Below are positions 1 through 11,800 of a DNA stretch of 64,000 bases, piece by piece (the stretch's first letter is position 1; each line of letters begins with the position of its first letter). The notes under the pieces were generated by a model. The model saw only the letters and a list, made by a program, of their open reading frames with translations. It did not search any database and was not told where the DNA came from. A program made the translations under genes and the position numbers. This DNA is from Protonemura montana (taxonomy: Eukaryota; Arthropoda; Insecta; Plecoptera; Nemouridae), in NCBI GenBank assembly GCA_947568835.1, contig OX387610.1:684501-748500 (forward strand), written 5' to 3'.

Positions 1-2667
1 CGCAGGTGCTTCCTGCCGGTCCCAAGATGGTCTTTGCAGGACCGCTGCGACTTGTCGAACTCTTCTCCGACTTCAAAGTGAGGTTAGAAGTCTACACGTT
101 GCAATCCAGACGCGAGGTGCTGTCCCACGATGCTAAGTACCACATCGCTGGCAAGAAGGTGAGTTGGCAACAGTGTCACGATCTCAATACCCAGCTGATG
201 TTAGCACGGATCTATCCGTTTGAACTTTTATAGAATATGTTTTAACAAATCTGTTTTACATATGCTCATATATTCAAGTAGAGAATTGAATTAGCTTTCA
301 GATGAGCTCTCCCGGAACTCTGTAGCTGTCCACCAAGTGGTACATATTATAATATATTCAAGTAGAGAATTGAATTAGCTTTCAGATGAGCTCTCCTGGA
401 ACTCTGTAGCTGTCCACCAAGTGGTACATATTATTATATATTCAAGTAGAGAATTGAATTAGCTTTCAGATGAGCTCTCCTGGAACTCTGTAGCTGTCCA
501 CCAAGTGGTATATATTATTATATATTCAAGTAGAGAATTGAATTAGCTTTCAGATGAGCTCTCCTGGAACTCTGTAGCCATCCACCAAGTGGTACATATT
601 ATTATATATTCAAGTAGAGAATAGCAAGTAGAGGCCACCAGTTTGTACCACACCAATCTTCCGAGATTGTGTTCCGATATCGTCTCTCCATGGAAACACA
701 CAGTGTAATCTGTAATCTGATTGGTTGAACAGGATAAGGGCCGACTGACTCCCAAAAAGCGAGCTGAGTCAAGGCTGCTGATGCCCGCGGTGGAAAGTCC
801 TGGAGGACCCAACGCTGTTCGTGGAACTTCATTTACAATGGTCGGCTTTGTTGTCTTCTCATTGGCTGAACTTCGACGCACAAGCTTCACTTTAAACACA
901 GTACGTACACGGCTTAACATTGCCAAGCTTAACATTGCCAGGCTTTACATTGCCAGGCTAACATTGCCATGAAGTAATTTATTTATTGATTTCTAACTTA
1001 GGTACAAGTATACCGGTGGTTAGTGCTAGTAGGCAATCTGGCCTATACTAGTTCCTAGGTCTAAGGTGTATTTTTATTTATTGATTTATTGATTTCTAAC
1101 TTAGGTACAAGTATACCGGTGGTTAGTGCTAGTAGGCAATCTGGCCTATGCTAGTTCCTAGGTCTAAGGTGTATTTTTATTTATTTATTTATTGATTTCT
1201 AACTTAGGTACAAGTATACCGGTGGTTAGTGCTAGTAGGCAATCTGGCCTATACTAGTTCCTAGGTCTAAGGTGTATTTTTATTTATTTATTTATTGATT
1301 TCTAACTTAGGTACAAGTATACGGGTGGTTAGTGCTAGTAGGCAATCTGCCCTATGCTGGTTCCTAGGTCTGAGGTGTATTTTTATTTATTTATTTATTG
1401 ATTTCTAACTTAGGTACAAGTATACGGGTGGTTAGTGCTAGTAGGCAATCTGCCCTATGCTAGTTCCTAGGTCTAAGGTGTATTTTTATTTATTTATTTA
1501 TTGATTTCTAACTTAGGTACAAGTATACCGGTGGTTAGTGCTAGTAGGCAATCTGCCCTATGCTGGTTCCTAGGTCTGAGGTGTATTTTTATTTATTTAT
1601 TTATTTATTTCTAACTTAGGTACAAGTATACGGGTGGTTAGTGCTAGTAGGCAATCTGGCCTATGCTAGTTCCTAGGTCCAAGGTGTATTTATATTTGTT
1701 TTATCAACAGGTGAGTCCTTGTTCTCCGCTAGAAGGTCACATTGGAGTCCGCGTTGAAAGTCAGCTGAGTTCTGCGATCGTCCACCGAGGTTTCCTCACC
1801 GCGTTCCAGGACGTCTCCGGATTCGGAGCCTGGCATCGTCGCTGGTGTCTCCTGCAGGGCACGGCGCTCTCATTCTGGAAGTATCCTGACGATGAAAGAA
1901 CCAAGGTAAGTCTGTGCCATGAGATCTGTCAGTGTATTGTACTTCAGTACCTATCACAACATGGTAATTGTATGGATCGTAATACCATGACGTTGTCTCA
2001 GGTGCCCCTGGATTGCATCGAACTCAACGCTTGTGAGTCAACGTCTGCCGAGCTGGTATCACGTCAAGTCTGCGCTCGACCGAACACAATCTTGCTGGAG
2101 ACGAGTCGAGATGCTTTGCCTGGCGACCAGCCTTCGTTGGTCCTCGTAAACAAGGGCAACCGTACTGTGCTCAGGTAAGTTCTGTGCTGGACACGTTGGG
2201 CTGTCTTTGTTAACTTGGTTCCAGTGACTTCCTGATTATACTCTCGGAGATACAGGGATTGAAACACTGTTGTTTATTTGGAGTTGATAAACTTTAAAAA
2301 TGTCTTTGAGTGAAATATGTCTTTACTAAATTCAACATTAAAGGGAGACCATTTTTACAATAATCATAAAATATTAATTAACAAAAGAAAAAGAGTTCTC
2401 CGACTTTTATCATCAGAAAGATTGATTCGAGGGGAACGCTATCACATTTCTGTGACCGGGAACTTTGATTAATAACCTTGTTCTGAGAATGATACATGTT
2501 GTGCACCAGGTTCACCCTCCACTGCCTGGTAGGCTTGTTGCTGATCTTGTCCTTGTATTTGTAGACATCTACTCTCGGCCGACACGAAGGAGGACCGAGT
2601 TCAGTGGTGCCAACAAATCAATCAGTCGTTGCGTATGCTCCGAGCCTGGACCAACGCAGCAGAATGA
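1..2667 (+). CDS. ANLN: Anillin, C-terminal part (AH and PH domains), 5' end outside window
   Basis: Scaffold protein of the cytokinetic ring that links actin, septins, RhoA and the membrane. Five exons are visible: to 158 (starting at 6 if the CAG at 3-5 is an acceptor), 733-900, 1711-1905, 2002-2174 and 2565-2667, ending in TGA. Phases join in one frame and give about 263 residues. The last exons spell the anillin PH domain: RGFLTAFQDVSGFGAWHRRW, then the PDDER loop, CARPNT, and a terminal helix after LLSADTKED. The upstream exons match the anillin-homology region (SDFKVRLEVYTL, ESPGGPNAVR). The family is much longer, so the N-terminal myosin- and actin-binding half lies left of the window. 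Introns 1 and 2 carry separate minisatellites. AATAAA is at 2828-2833. Confidence 0.93.
265..625. repeat. 83-84 bp minisatellite in anillin intron 1
   Basis: About four to five tandem copies of an 83-84 bp unit, recognised by ATATTCAAGTAGAGAATTGA recurring at 271, 354, 438, 522 and 606. Copies are nearly identical. The array ends about 110 bp before the acceptor at 731-732. Confidence 0.95.
970..1700. repeat. 103 bp minisatellite filling anillin intron 2
   Basis: Seven copies at an exact 103-bp spacing (GGTACAAGTATAC near 1001, 1104, 1207, 1310, 1413 and on). Each unit holds a TTTATT-rich stretch followed by CTAACTTAG then GTACAAGT, so it contains a branchpoint/acceptor-like string next to a donor-like string. 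The array runs from just after the exon ending at 900 almost to the acceptor at 1710. Confidence 0.95.
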
Positions 2668-2827
2668 AGCCTTGCTTTGTCTTTACCCTCGTTTCACAAA
2701 CATAACCTATCTCTAACCTACTGAACATGGATTTATTTCTTATATCTTTATTATGTGTATATATGTGTTGCTTTTGAGAATTATTAGATTGATTAACAAT
2801 TTGCTGCTAGTTTTGGAAATAACTTAA

Positions 2828-2833
2828 AATAAA
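2828..2833 (+). terminator. Poly(A) signal of anillin
   Basis: AATAAA lies 161 bp after the anillin stop codon on the same strand, in AT-rich sequence. Confidence 0.7.
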
Positions 2834-2879
2834 GAAATAATATTTACAATTTTACTAATGTCTGTTTTTCTGGTGAGTT

Positions 2880-4310
2880 ATGATAAAGGCAGAACAAATT
2901 CAAATTCATAGAAGACCCGCGACGGGTGTCAACAGGGGTAGAATTTCAAGGGGAGTTGAATGCAACCCTCTGTTTCAACCTGCGATGGAAACTTACCTCG
3001 TTTTTCTTGATTTTCTTTTCATAATTCCCCGAGTTCTTCGTCTCCCAACGCCTGGGCTATAGACATGACTTAAGCACACACGTGTATGATGGGTGGCCTA
3101 CCCATCAGGATTCACTGCTACATGGGATTAATTTTTTTAGTGGAAACTCAAGTGAAGGATTTTGACCCGCAAGGGGTGTCAACAGGGGTAGATTTTCCAG
3201 GGGAGTTTAATGCAACCACCCGTTTTTGTCTCAGATTAATATTAAGGGAGTTATTCAAGTTTTAATGTTTTAAATCAAGATAGCGGCTAAAGTATGATGT
3301 TTACGCAAAATATAAATAGCCCATCGTGTTCAGGGGTGCAAACTACCCCTAAGGCCTCAGTATGAGTGAATCTTCAAAAATCAAGGAAAAACGTAAGGGG
3401 GTAGTCCAGTGATTTTTCAATAATTTTTTAGTGGAAATTAAAGTGATAGAATTTGACCCGCGAGGGGTGTCAACAGGAGTAGAATTTCAAGAAAAGATGA
3501 AAATCAGCCACCCGTTTTTATCTCAGATTAATATTAAGGGAGTTCTAATAGTTTTAATGTTTAAAATGAAGATAGCAGCTAAAGTATGATGTTCACGCAA
3601 AATCTAAATAGCCCATCGTGTTCAGGGGTGCAAACTACCCCTTAGACCACAGTATGGGCGAATCTTCAAAAATCAAGAAAAAACGTAAGGGGGTAGTCCA
3701 TAGATTTTTTCAATATTTGCATTGCATATTCGAGTGACGGATTTTGGCCCACGAGGGGTGTCAACAGGGGAAGAATTTTAAGGGGAGTTGAATGCATCAA
3801 CCCGTTTTTATCTCAGATTAATATTCAGGGAGTTATTCTAGTTCTAATGTTTAAAATCAAGATAGCAACTTAAGTATGATGTTTACGCGAAATCTAAATA
3901 GCCCATCGTGTTCGGGGGTGCAAACTACCCTTTAGACCACAGTATGAGCGAATCTTCAAAAATCAAGAAAAAACGTAAGATCCATAGATTTTTTCAATAT
4001 TTGCATTGCATATTCGAGTGACGGAATTTGACCCGCGAGGGGTGTCAACAGGGGTAGAATTTCAAGGGGAGTTGAATGCACCCCCCTGTTTGAACCTGCG
4101 ATGGAAACTTACCTCGTTTTTCTTGATTTTCTTTTCATAATTCCCCGAGTTCATCGACTCCCAACGCCTGGGCTATAGACATGACTTAAGCGCACACGTG
4201 TATGATGGGTGGCCTACCCATCAGGATTCACTGCTACATGGGATTAATTTTTTGAGTGGAAATTCAAGTGAAGGATTTTGACCCGCAAGGGGTGTCAACA
4301 GGGACTGCTA
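2880..4310. repeat. Complex tandem block, units of about 250 and 290 bp
   Basis: The string GACCCGCGAGGGGTGTCAAC, or a close variant, recurs at 2914, 3164, 3455, 3746, 4030 and 4280. The spacings are 250, 291, 291, 284 and 250, so two outer units of one type flank three inner units of another. The outer units (2914-3164 and 4030-4280) are near copies of each other. No coding potential is seen. The block sits between the anillin 3' end and the tRNA-like cluster. Confidence 0.9.
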
Positions 4311-4319
4311 CATGGGATT

Positions 4320-5345
4320 GATAAATATCTTGTTTTATTTACTTCCTGCAAAAGATACAAGACAATGGAACGGAGGAGGAACGAGGCCGGGTTCGTATCC
4401 CGCTTGATGCACTATTTTGAACTAAGAAACAATCACCTACCAAGATTGTTAGAGTATTGTCTTGCAACTCTCGCTATTGTTCATAGCGTCCGTTTGGCGG
4501 CGAGTGAAGATCGCTCTCGTGCCCAGCTCCAGGATGCAGAGGGTCGCTGGTTCGAATCAGGTAAGTCACGTGTCTGTATGATACTGCAGAATATGCTTCA
4601 ATCTTTACAGATACAACTTTCACCTCCTCTCCATGATGTACTGAGATCTCCATCAGCTGATATACAAGTACATGTTATTTCCTGCTCACATTACATGGTC
4701 TCGGTGGTAGATTGGTTAGGTCACTTGTATGTGTGGTTCCGTCAGGGAAGTCTGAGTTCGATTCCCGCTCGGTCCACTTTTTGTTCTTCATCAAGTGGTG
4801 ACTGACATTATTATTTTTATTACACTGAAGTCGCTATTCATGTCTCTCTTATTTCGCATAACTTCCCAGCTAGTCACGGTGGCTGATTGAAAAAGTCGCT
4901 TCTCTGCCTGTTATTACTGACGAGACCGGGTTCGAACCCCGTCGATTCCGATTTTTGTTCTTCAAAAAGTAGCAACAGTAATTTGTTCTGAGTGACAGAT
5001 TGCATCATGTGTTTTATAACAAATCGATCGAATGGTATGCGTCTTTATAGCACAGTGGGATGGTTGGGAGATTCAATGCGTGGGGTCCGCAGTTCGCTTC
5101 CCGGCGCCTCCAAGTTTTGTTCATCAGAGTCCTCCACGTGGTACATACTTCAAGTGAAGGGATGGGGAGAGTAGATCCGAATTATAATTTTGAAGTTTTT
5201 TTTACTAAGTCCAAAAACAAAGGCATATATACAACTTCCACCACTCAATTGTTATCAGAGCAGCGTGGCTCAATGGTAACGTGCTAGCTTCGTAGCTGGG
5301 TCAGGAATTATATTCCTTGGTTCGAATCCGGCTAAAATCTACGTT
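4320..5345 (+). other. Cluster of six degenerate tRNA-like sequences
   Basis: Six strings matching or close to the Pol III B box GGTTCGANTCC occur on the + strand at 4390, 4549, 4755, 4929, 5091 and 5319, spaced about 160-230 bp apart. Four have an A-box-like string 36-53 bp upstream (about 4705, 4880, 5055 and 5266), the distance found in tRNAs and tRNA-derived SINEs. Copies 3, 4 and 5 run into the same tail, T(4-5)GTTCTTCA or GTTCATCA. Acceptor stems do not pair well and the heads differ from one another. They are best read as old tRNA-derived SINE units or decayed tRNAs, not working tRNA genes. Copy 6 has a hairpin in the variable-arm position (AGGAAT/ATTCCT). Confidence 0.6.
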
Positions 5346-5363
5346 TTGGAAGCGCCTAGGGAC

Positions 5364-5365
<2 letters not shown>

Positions 5366-5425
<60 letters not shown>
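5366..5425. repeat. Homopolymer of 60 T
   Basis: An uninterrupted run of 60 T directly after the tRNA-like cluster. On the minus strand it could be the poly(A) tail of a retroposed sequence. The exact length may be affected by assembly. Confidence 0.95.
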
Positions 5426-5427
<2 letters not shown>

Positions 5428-5560
5428 GAACAGGAAAAGGGGTCAGTGTTTTTCGGAATACAAAGAACTGATAAAGCAAAAATTTGTTTTTATTGTTAGT
5501 CGTGGAAATACATTTCATTATCACAGGTAGCAACAAAGTCACATTTGCAAAAAACTACTT

Positions 5561-5840
5561 TCAACAGGGTTTTGAATGCTAAGTGAAGAACAACTGAATT
5601 TCCCAACGTTTCGTAACTTGTACCTGTTACTTTATCAAGGGTGACTCTTACGGGCACTCTTATAGCAGTCCTGACATTTCTCTGATAACAAAAAGAACTA
5701 CAAAAATATAAACAATTGCTTTTACTTATTACCCTAATTACCCTAACAATTACTGTAAACGTTGACAAAATTAGTTGTTCTTTGCTGAGCATTAAAAAAC
5801 CAGTTGAAAAGAGTTTTCTCAAAACTGGTACGAAAGTTCT
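5561..5840. mobile_element. Penelope-like element 3'-end fragment, inverted pair
   Basis: This matches the dispersed repeat that forms the 3' end of the Penelope-like element at 18050-21290. A long antisense part is at about 5561-5700, and a short diverged inverted part is at about 5765-5835. The conserved core ACGTTTCGTAACTTGTACC is present. It is an old fragment with no coding capacity. Confidence 0.75.
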
Positions 5841-5885
5841 TATCTGAATCCAAGCAACGATCCAACACAAACAACCATCTCAAGT

Positions 5886-8800
5886 TCAGAACAGAACACA
5901 AAACAGATTCCAGACAGCCCTGGAAACTATTGGGTCGCTACGTCCAATAAACAAAATCAAAATAAGTTTTACATTCCAGTTGACCGGTGCTTTTGATTGG
6001 AGGAAGCTAAAAAACAGCTGACAGTTTCCGGACATCTCGGTCCCAGTGACATTTTGCTTCTTATCCTGCAGTTGTTTAATTCCTAACAACAATTATATTG
6101 TCGCATATAACTCTGCATGTTTTTGCTGATGCCGAGAATCGATCACTGTGAAAAAATAAAAACCTTGCTTTTCTCCCCGAGGGACGGAAAGTGGACAAAG
6201 ATTGCTGGTCTTGCGTTGACGTAGATTGATGTTTCCCGAGTCAAGTTCTCCTTCCGTTGGGTGCAGTGGGTCGACTTCCACGGCCAAGAGGAGAGGGAAC
6301 GCCAACCTGCAAAATAAGTGAAACATTTAGACATGTCAGGATAGCCAACTGTGCCAGACTGGCAAGCTAGCAGGTGGCAATGCTGGTTGTTTCATTATTG
6401 GGATTCAACATAGCTCTTACTTTTACATAGCTCCTTACTCTTGTACGGTATTATAATTTGGGGAGGGCCGGCACGCATGAAACGCCTATTCACCTTGCAA
6501 AAGCGTGCCATTCGGTACATGTCCTATGCCAGTTCGAACCCTTGTGCAACGGTGACACATGCAAGGACACATGCAAGCCTTTATTTAAGAAACTTTTAAT
6601 CATGACATCACCTTGCTTGTATATATATTCCTTTATTTTATTCAAGACTAAGAACAGTAACATGACAAAGATGAATGAAACCGTCCACCAACATAACACA
6701 AGGATAAAGAAAGACATAAGAATTAACGATGGGTATAAGGCTAGGGCACAACGATCACCTCTGGACTGGGGATCGCGATTTTTCAACGTGTTACCTAACG
6801 CAATGAAAGAGAAGGAAGGTATTACTGGTTTTAAAATATGTATAAAAGAGTACCATTAACAGAGCATTGTTTTTACTCAGTAAAAGAATTTTTAATATTT
6901 AAGGTTGCTAGTGCATAAGATGGAAACAACTATATTTTATGCGAATGTAAATGCTACATGTTTATTGAATAATTTATTGTATTTTATTGTATTTATTGAA
7001 TTGTTAATATTTTAAGTGTATTTTCATATGTAACATGACATGTCCATATCAATGTTTGATCAATCGGACAACAATAAATAAATATACAAAATATACTGTT
7101 TTGACAACAATCCATGGGGCACTGGTCTAATGGCGTCGGTGAATGATGATGAACCTAACCTAGCCTAGCCTTGAAGGGAAAATGTAACAAAATTAGCGAT
7201 AAAAAAATGTGTCGCTGGCCTTACATCTGGTTCATTTTTCAAAAATCCACTCGCAAATGTCACAGCATGCTCCTCGTCCGGTTAAAACTGGCTAAAAGCC
7301 TGTAAAACATACCTGGCATGCACTCTTATAGGCAGTGCATTCGACTGGACAGTAAGCCTGTAAAACATACCTGGCATGCACTCTTATAGGCAGTGCATTC
7401 GACTGGACAGTAAGCCTGTAAAACATACCTGGCATGCACTCTTATAGGCAGTGCATTCGACTGGACAGTAAGCCTGTAAAACATACCTGGCATGCACTCT
7501 TATAGGCAGTGCATTCGACTGGACAGTAAGCCTGTAAAACATACCTGGCATGCACTCTTATAGGCAGTGCATTCGACTGGACAGTAAGCCTGTAAAACAT
7601 ACCTGACATGCACTCTTTTAGGCAGTGCATTCGACTGGACAGTAAGCCTGTAAAACATACCTGGCATGCACTCTTATAGGCAGTGCATTAGACTGGACAG
7701 TAAGCCTGTAAAGCATACCTGGCATGCACTCTTATAGGCAGTGCATTAGACTGGACAGTAAGCCTGTAAAACATACCTGACATGCACTCTTATAGGCAGT
7801 GCATTCGACTGGACAGTAAGCCTGTAAAACATACCTGACATGCACTCTTATAGGCAGTGCATTCGACTGGACAGTAAGCCTGTAAAACATACCTGGCATG
7901 CACTCTTATAGGCAGTGCATTCGACTGGACAGTAAGCCTGTAAAACATACCTGGCATGCACTCTAATAGGCAGTGCATTCGACTGGACAGTAAGCCTGTA
8001 AAACATACCTGACATGCACTCTTATAGGCAGTGCATTCGACTGGACAGTAAGCCTGTAAAACATACCTGGCATGCACTCTTATAGGCAGTGCATTCGACT
8101 GGACAGTAAGCCTGTAAAACATACCTGGCATGCACTCTTATAGGCAGTGCATTCAACTGGACAGTAAGCCTGTAAAACATACCTGGCATGCACTCTTATA
8201 GGCAGTGCATTGGACTGGACAGTAAGCCTGTAAAACATACCTGGCATGCACTCTTATAGGCAGTGCATTGGACTGGACAGTAAGCATGTAAAACATACCT
8301 GGCATGCACTCTTATAGGCAGTGCATTCGACTGGACAGTAAGCCTGTAAAACATACCTGGCATGCACTCTTATAGGCAGTGCAATCGACTGGACAGTAAG
8401 CCTGTAAAACATACCTGGCATGCACTCTTATAGGCAGTGCATTCGACTGGACAGTAAGCCTGAAAAACATACCTGGCATGCACTCTTATAGGCAGTGCAT
8501 TCAACTGGACAGTAAGCCTGTAAAACATACCTGGCATGCACTCTTATAGGCAGTGCATTAGACTGGACAGTAAGCCTGTAAAACATACCTGACATGCACT
8601 CTTATAGGCAGTGCATTCGACTGGACAGTAAGCCTGTAAAACATACCTGGCATGCACTCTTATAGGCAGTGCATTCGACTGGACTGTAAGCCTGTAAAAC
8701 ATACCTGGCATGCACTCTTATAGGCAGTGCATTCGACTGGACAGTAAGCCTGTAAAACATACCTGGCATGCACTCTTATAGGCAGTGCATTCGACTGGAC

Positions 8801-11800
8801 AGTAAGCCTGTAAAACATACCTGGCATGCACTCTTATAGGCAGTGCATTCAACTGGACAGTAAGCCTGTAAAACATACCTGGCATGCACTCTTATAGGCA
8901 GTGCATTCGACTGGACAGTAAGCCTGTAAAACATACCTGACATGCACTCTTATAGGCAGTGCATTCGACTGGACAGTAAGCCTGTAAAACATACCTGGCA
9001 TGCACTCTTATAGGCAGTGCATTCAACTGGACAGTAAGCCTGTAAAACATACCTGACATGCACTCTTATAGGCAGTGCATTCGACTGGACAGTAAGCCTG
9101 TAAAACATACCTGGCATGCACTCTTATAGGCAGTGCATTCGACTGGACAGTAAGCCTGTAAAACATACCTGACATGCACTCTTAAAGGCAGTGCATTCGA
9201 CTGGACAGTAAGCCTGTAAAACATACCTGGCATGCACTCTTATAGGCAGTGCATTCGACTGGACAGTAAGCCTGTAAAACATACCTGGCATGCACTCTTA
9301 TAGGCAGTGCATTCGACTGGACAGTAAGCCTGTAAAACATACCTGGCATGCACTCTTATAGGCAGTGCATTCGACTGGACAGTAAGCCTGTAAAACATAC
9401 CTGGCATGCACTCTTATAGGCAGTGCATTCGACTGGACAGTAAGCCTGTAAAACATACCTGGCATGCACTCTTATAGGCAGTGCATTCGACTGGACAGTA
9501 AGCCTGTAAAACATACCTGGCATGCACTCTTATAGGCAGTGCATTCAACTGGACAGTAAGCCTGTAAAACATACCTGGCATGCACTCTTATAGGCAGTGC
9601 ATTCGACTGGACAGTAAGCCTGTAAAACCTACCTGGCATGCACTCTTATAGGCAGTGCATTCAACTGGACAGTAAGCCTGTAAAACATACCTGGCATGCA
9701 CTCTTATAGGCAGTGCATTCGACTGGACAGTAAGCCTGTAAAACATACCTGACATGCACTCTTATAGGCAGTGCATTCAACTGGACAGTAAGCCTGTAAA
9801 ACATACCTGGCATGCACTCTTATAGGCAGTGCATTCGACTGGACAGTAAGCCTGTAAAACATACCTGACATGCACTCTTATAGGCAGTGCATTCGACTGG
9901 ACAGTAAGCCTGTAAAACATACCTGGCATGCACTCTTATAGGCAGTGCATTCGACTGGACAGTAAGCCTGTAAAACATACCTGGCATGCACTCTTATAGG
10001 CAGTGCATTCGACTTGACAGTAAGCCTGTAAAACATACCTGGCATGCACTCTTATAGGCAGTGCATTCGACTGGACAGTAAGCCTGTAAAACATACCTGG
10101 CATGCACTCTTATAGGCAGTGCATTCGACTGGACAGTAAGCCTGTAAAACATACCTGGCATGCACTCTTATAGGCAGTGCATTCGACTGGACAGTAAGCC
10201 TGTAAAACATACCTGGCATGCACTCTTATAGGCAGTGCATTCGACTGGACAGTAAGCCTGTAAAACATACCTGGCATGCACTCTTATAGGCAGTGCATTC
10301 GACTGGACAGTAAGCCTGTAAAACATACCTGGCATGCACTCTTATAGGCAGTGCATTCGACTGGACAGTAAGCCTGTAAAACATACCTGACATGCACTCT
10401 TATAGGCAGTGCATTCAACTGGACAGTAAGCCTGTAAAACATACCTGGCATGCACTCTTATAGGCAGTGCATTCGACTGGACAGTAAGCCTGTAAAACAT
10501 ACCTGGCATGCACTCTTATAGGCAGTGCATTCGACTGGACAGTAAGCCTGTAAAACATACCTGACATGCACTCTTATAGGCAGTGCATTCGACTGGACAG
10601 TAAGCCTGTAAAACATACCTGGCATGCACTCTTATAGGCAGTGCATTCGACTGGACAGTAAGACTGTAAAACATACCTGGCATGCACTCTTATAGGCAGT
10701 GCATTCGACTGGACAGTAAGCCTGTAAAACATACCTGGCATGCACTCTTATAGGCAGTGCATTCGACTGGACAGTAAGCCTGTAAAACATACCTGGCATG
10801 CACTCTTATAGGCAGTGCATTCGACTGGACAGTAAGCCTGTAAAACATACCTGGCATGCACTCTTATAGGCAGTGCATTCGACTGGACAGTAAGCCTGTA
10901 AAACATACCTGGCATGCACTCTTATATGCAGTGCATTCGACTGGACAGTAAGCCTGTAAAACATACCTGACATGCACTCTTATAGGCAGTGCATTCGACT
11001 GGACAGTAAGCCTGTAAAACATACCTGGCATGCACTCTTATAGGCAGTGCATTCGACTGGACAGTAAGCCTGTAAAACATACCTGGCATGCACTCTTATA
11101 GGCAGTGCATTCGACTGGACAGTAAGCCTGTAAAACATACCTGGCATGCACTCTTATAGGCAGTGCATTCGACTGGACAGTAAGCCTGTAAAACATACCT
11201 GGCATGCACTCTTATAGGCAGTGCATTCGACTGGACAGTAAGCCTGTAAAACATACCTGGCATGCACTCTTATAGGCAGTGCATTCGACTGGACAGTAAG
11301 CCTGTAAAACATACCTGGCATGCACTCTTATAGGCCGTGCATTCGACTGGACAGTAAGCCTGTAAAACATACCTGGCATGCACTCTTATAGGCAGTGCAT
11401 TCGACTGGACAGTAAGCCTGTAAAACATACCTGGCATGCACTCTTATAGGCAGTGCATTCGACTGGACAGTAAGCCTGTAAAACATACCTGGCATGCACT
11501 CTTATAGGCAGTGCATTCGACTGGACAGTAAGCCTGTAAAACATACCTGGCATGCACTCTTATAGGCAGTGCATTCGACTGGACAGTAAGCCTGTAAAAC
11601 ATACCTGGCATGCACTCTTATAGGCAGTGCATTCGACTGGACAGTAAGCCTGTAAAACATACCTGACATGCACTCTTATAGGCAGTGCATTCGACTGGAC
11701 AGTAAGCCTGTAAAACATACCTGGCATGCACTCTTATAGGCAGTGCATTCGACTGGACAGTAAGCCTGTAAAACATACCTGGCATGCACTCTTATAGGCA

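Noticed and set aside
5266-5336. Functional tRNA with long variable arm
   Set aside because: B box is perfect and a variable-arm hairpin exists, but the acceptor stem and T stem do not pair fully and the anticodon loop is irregular.
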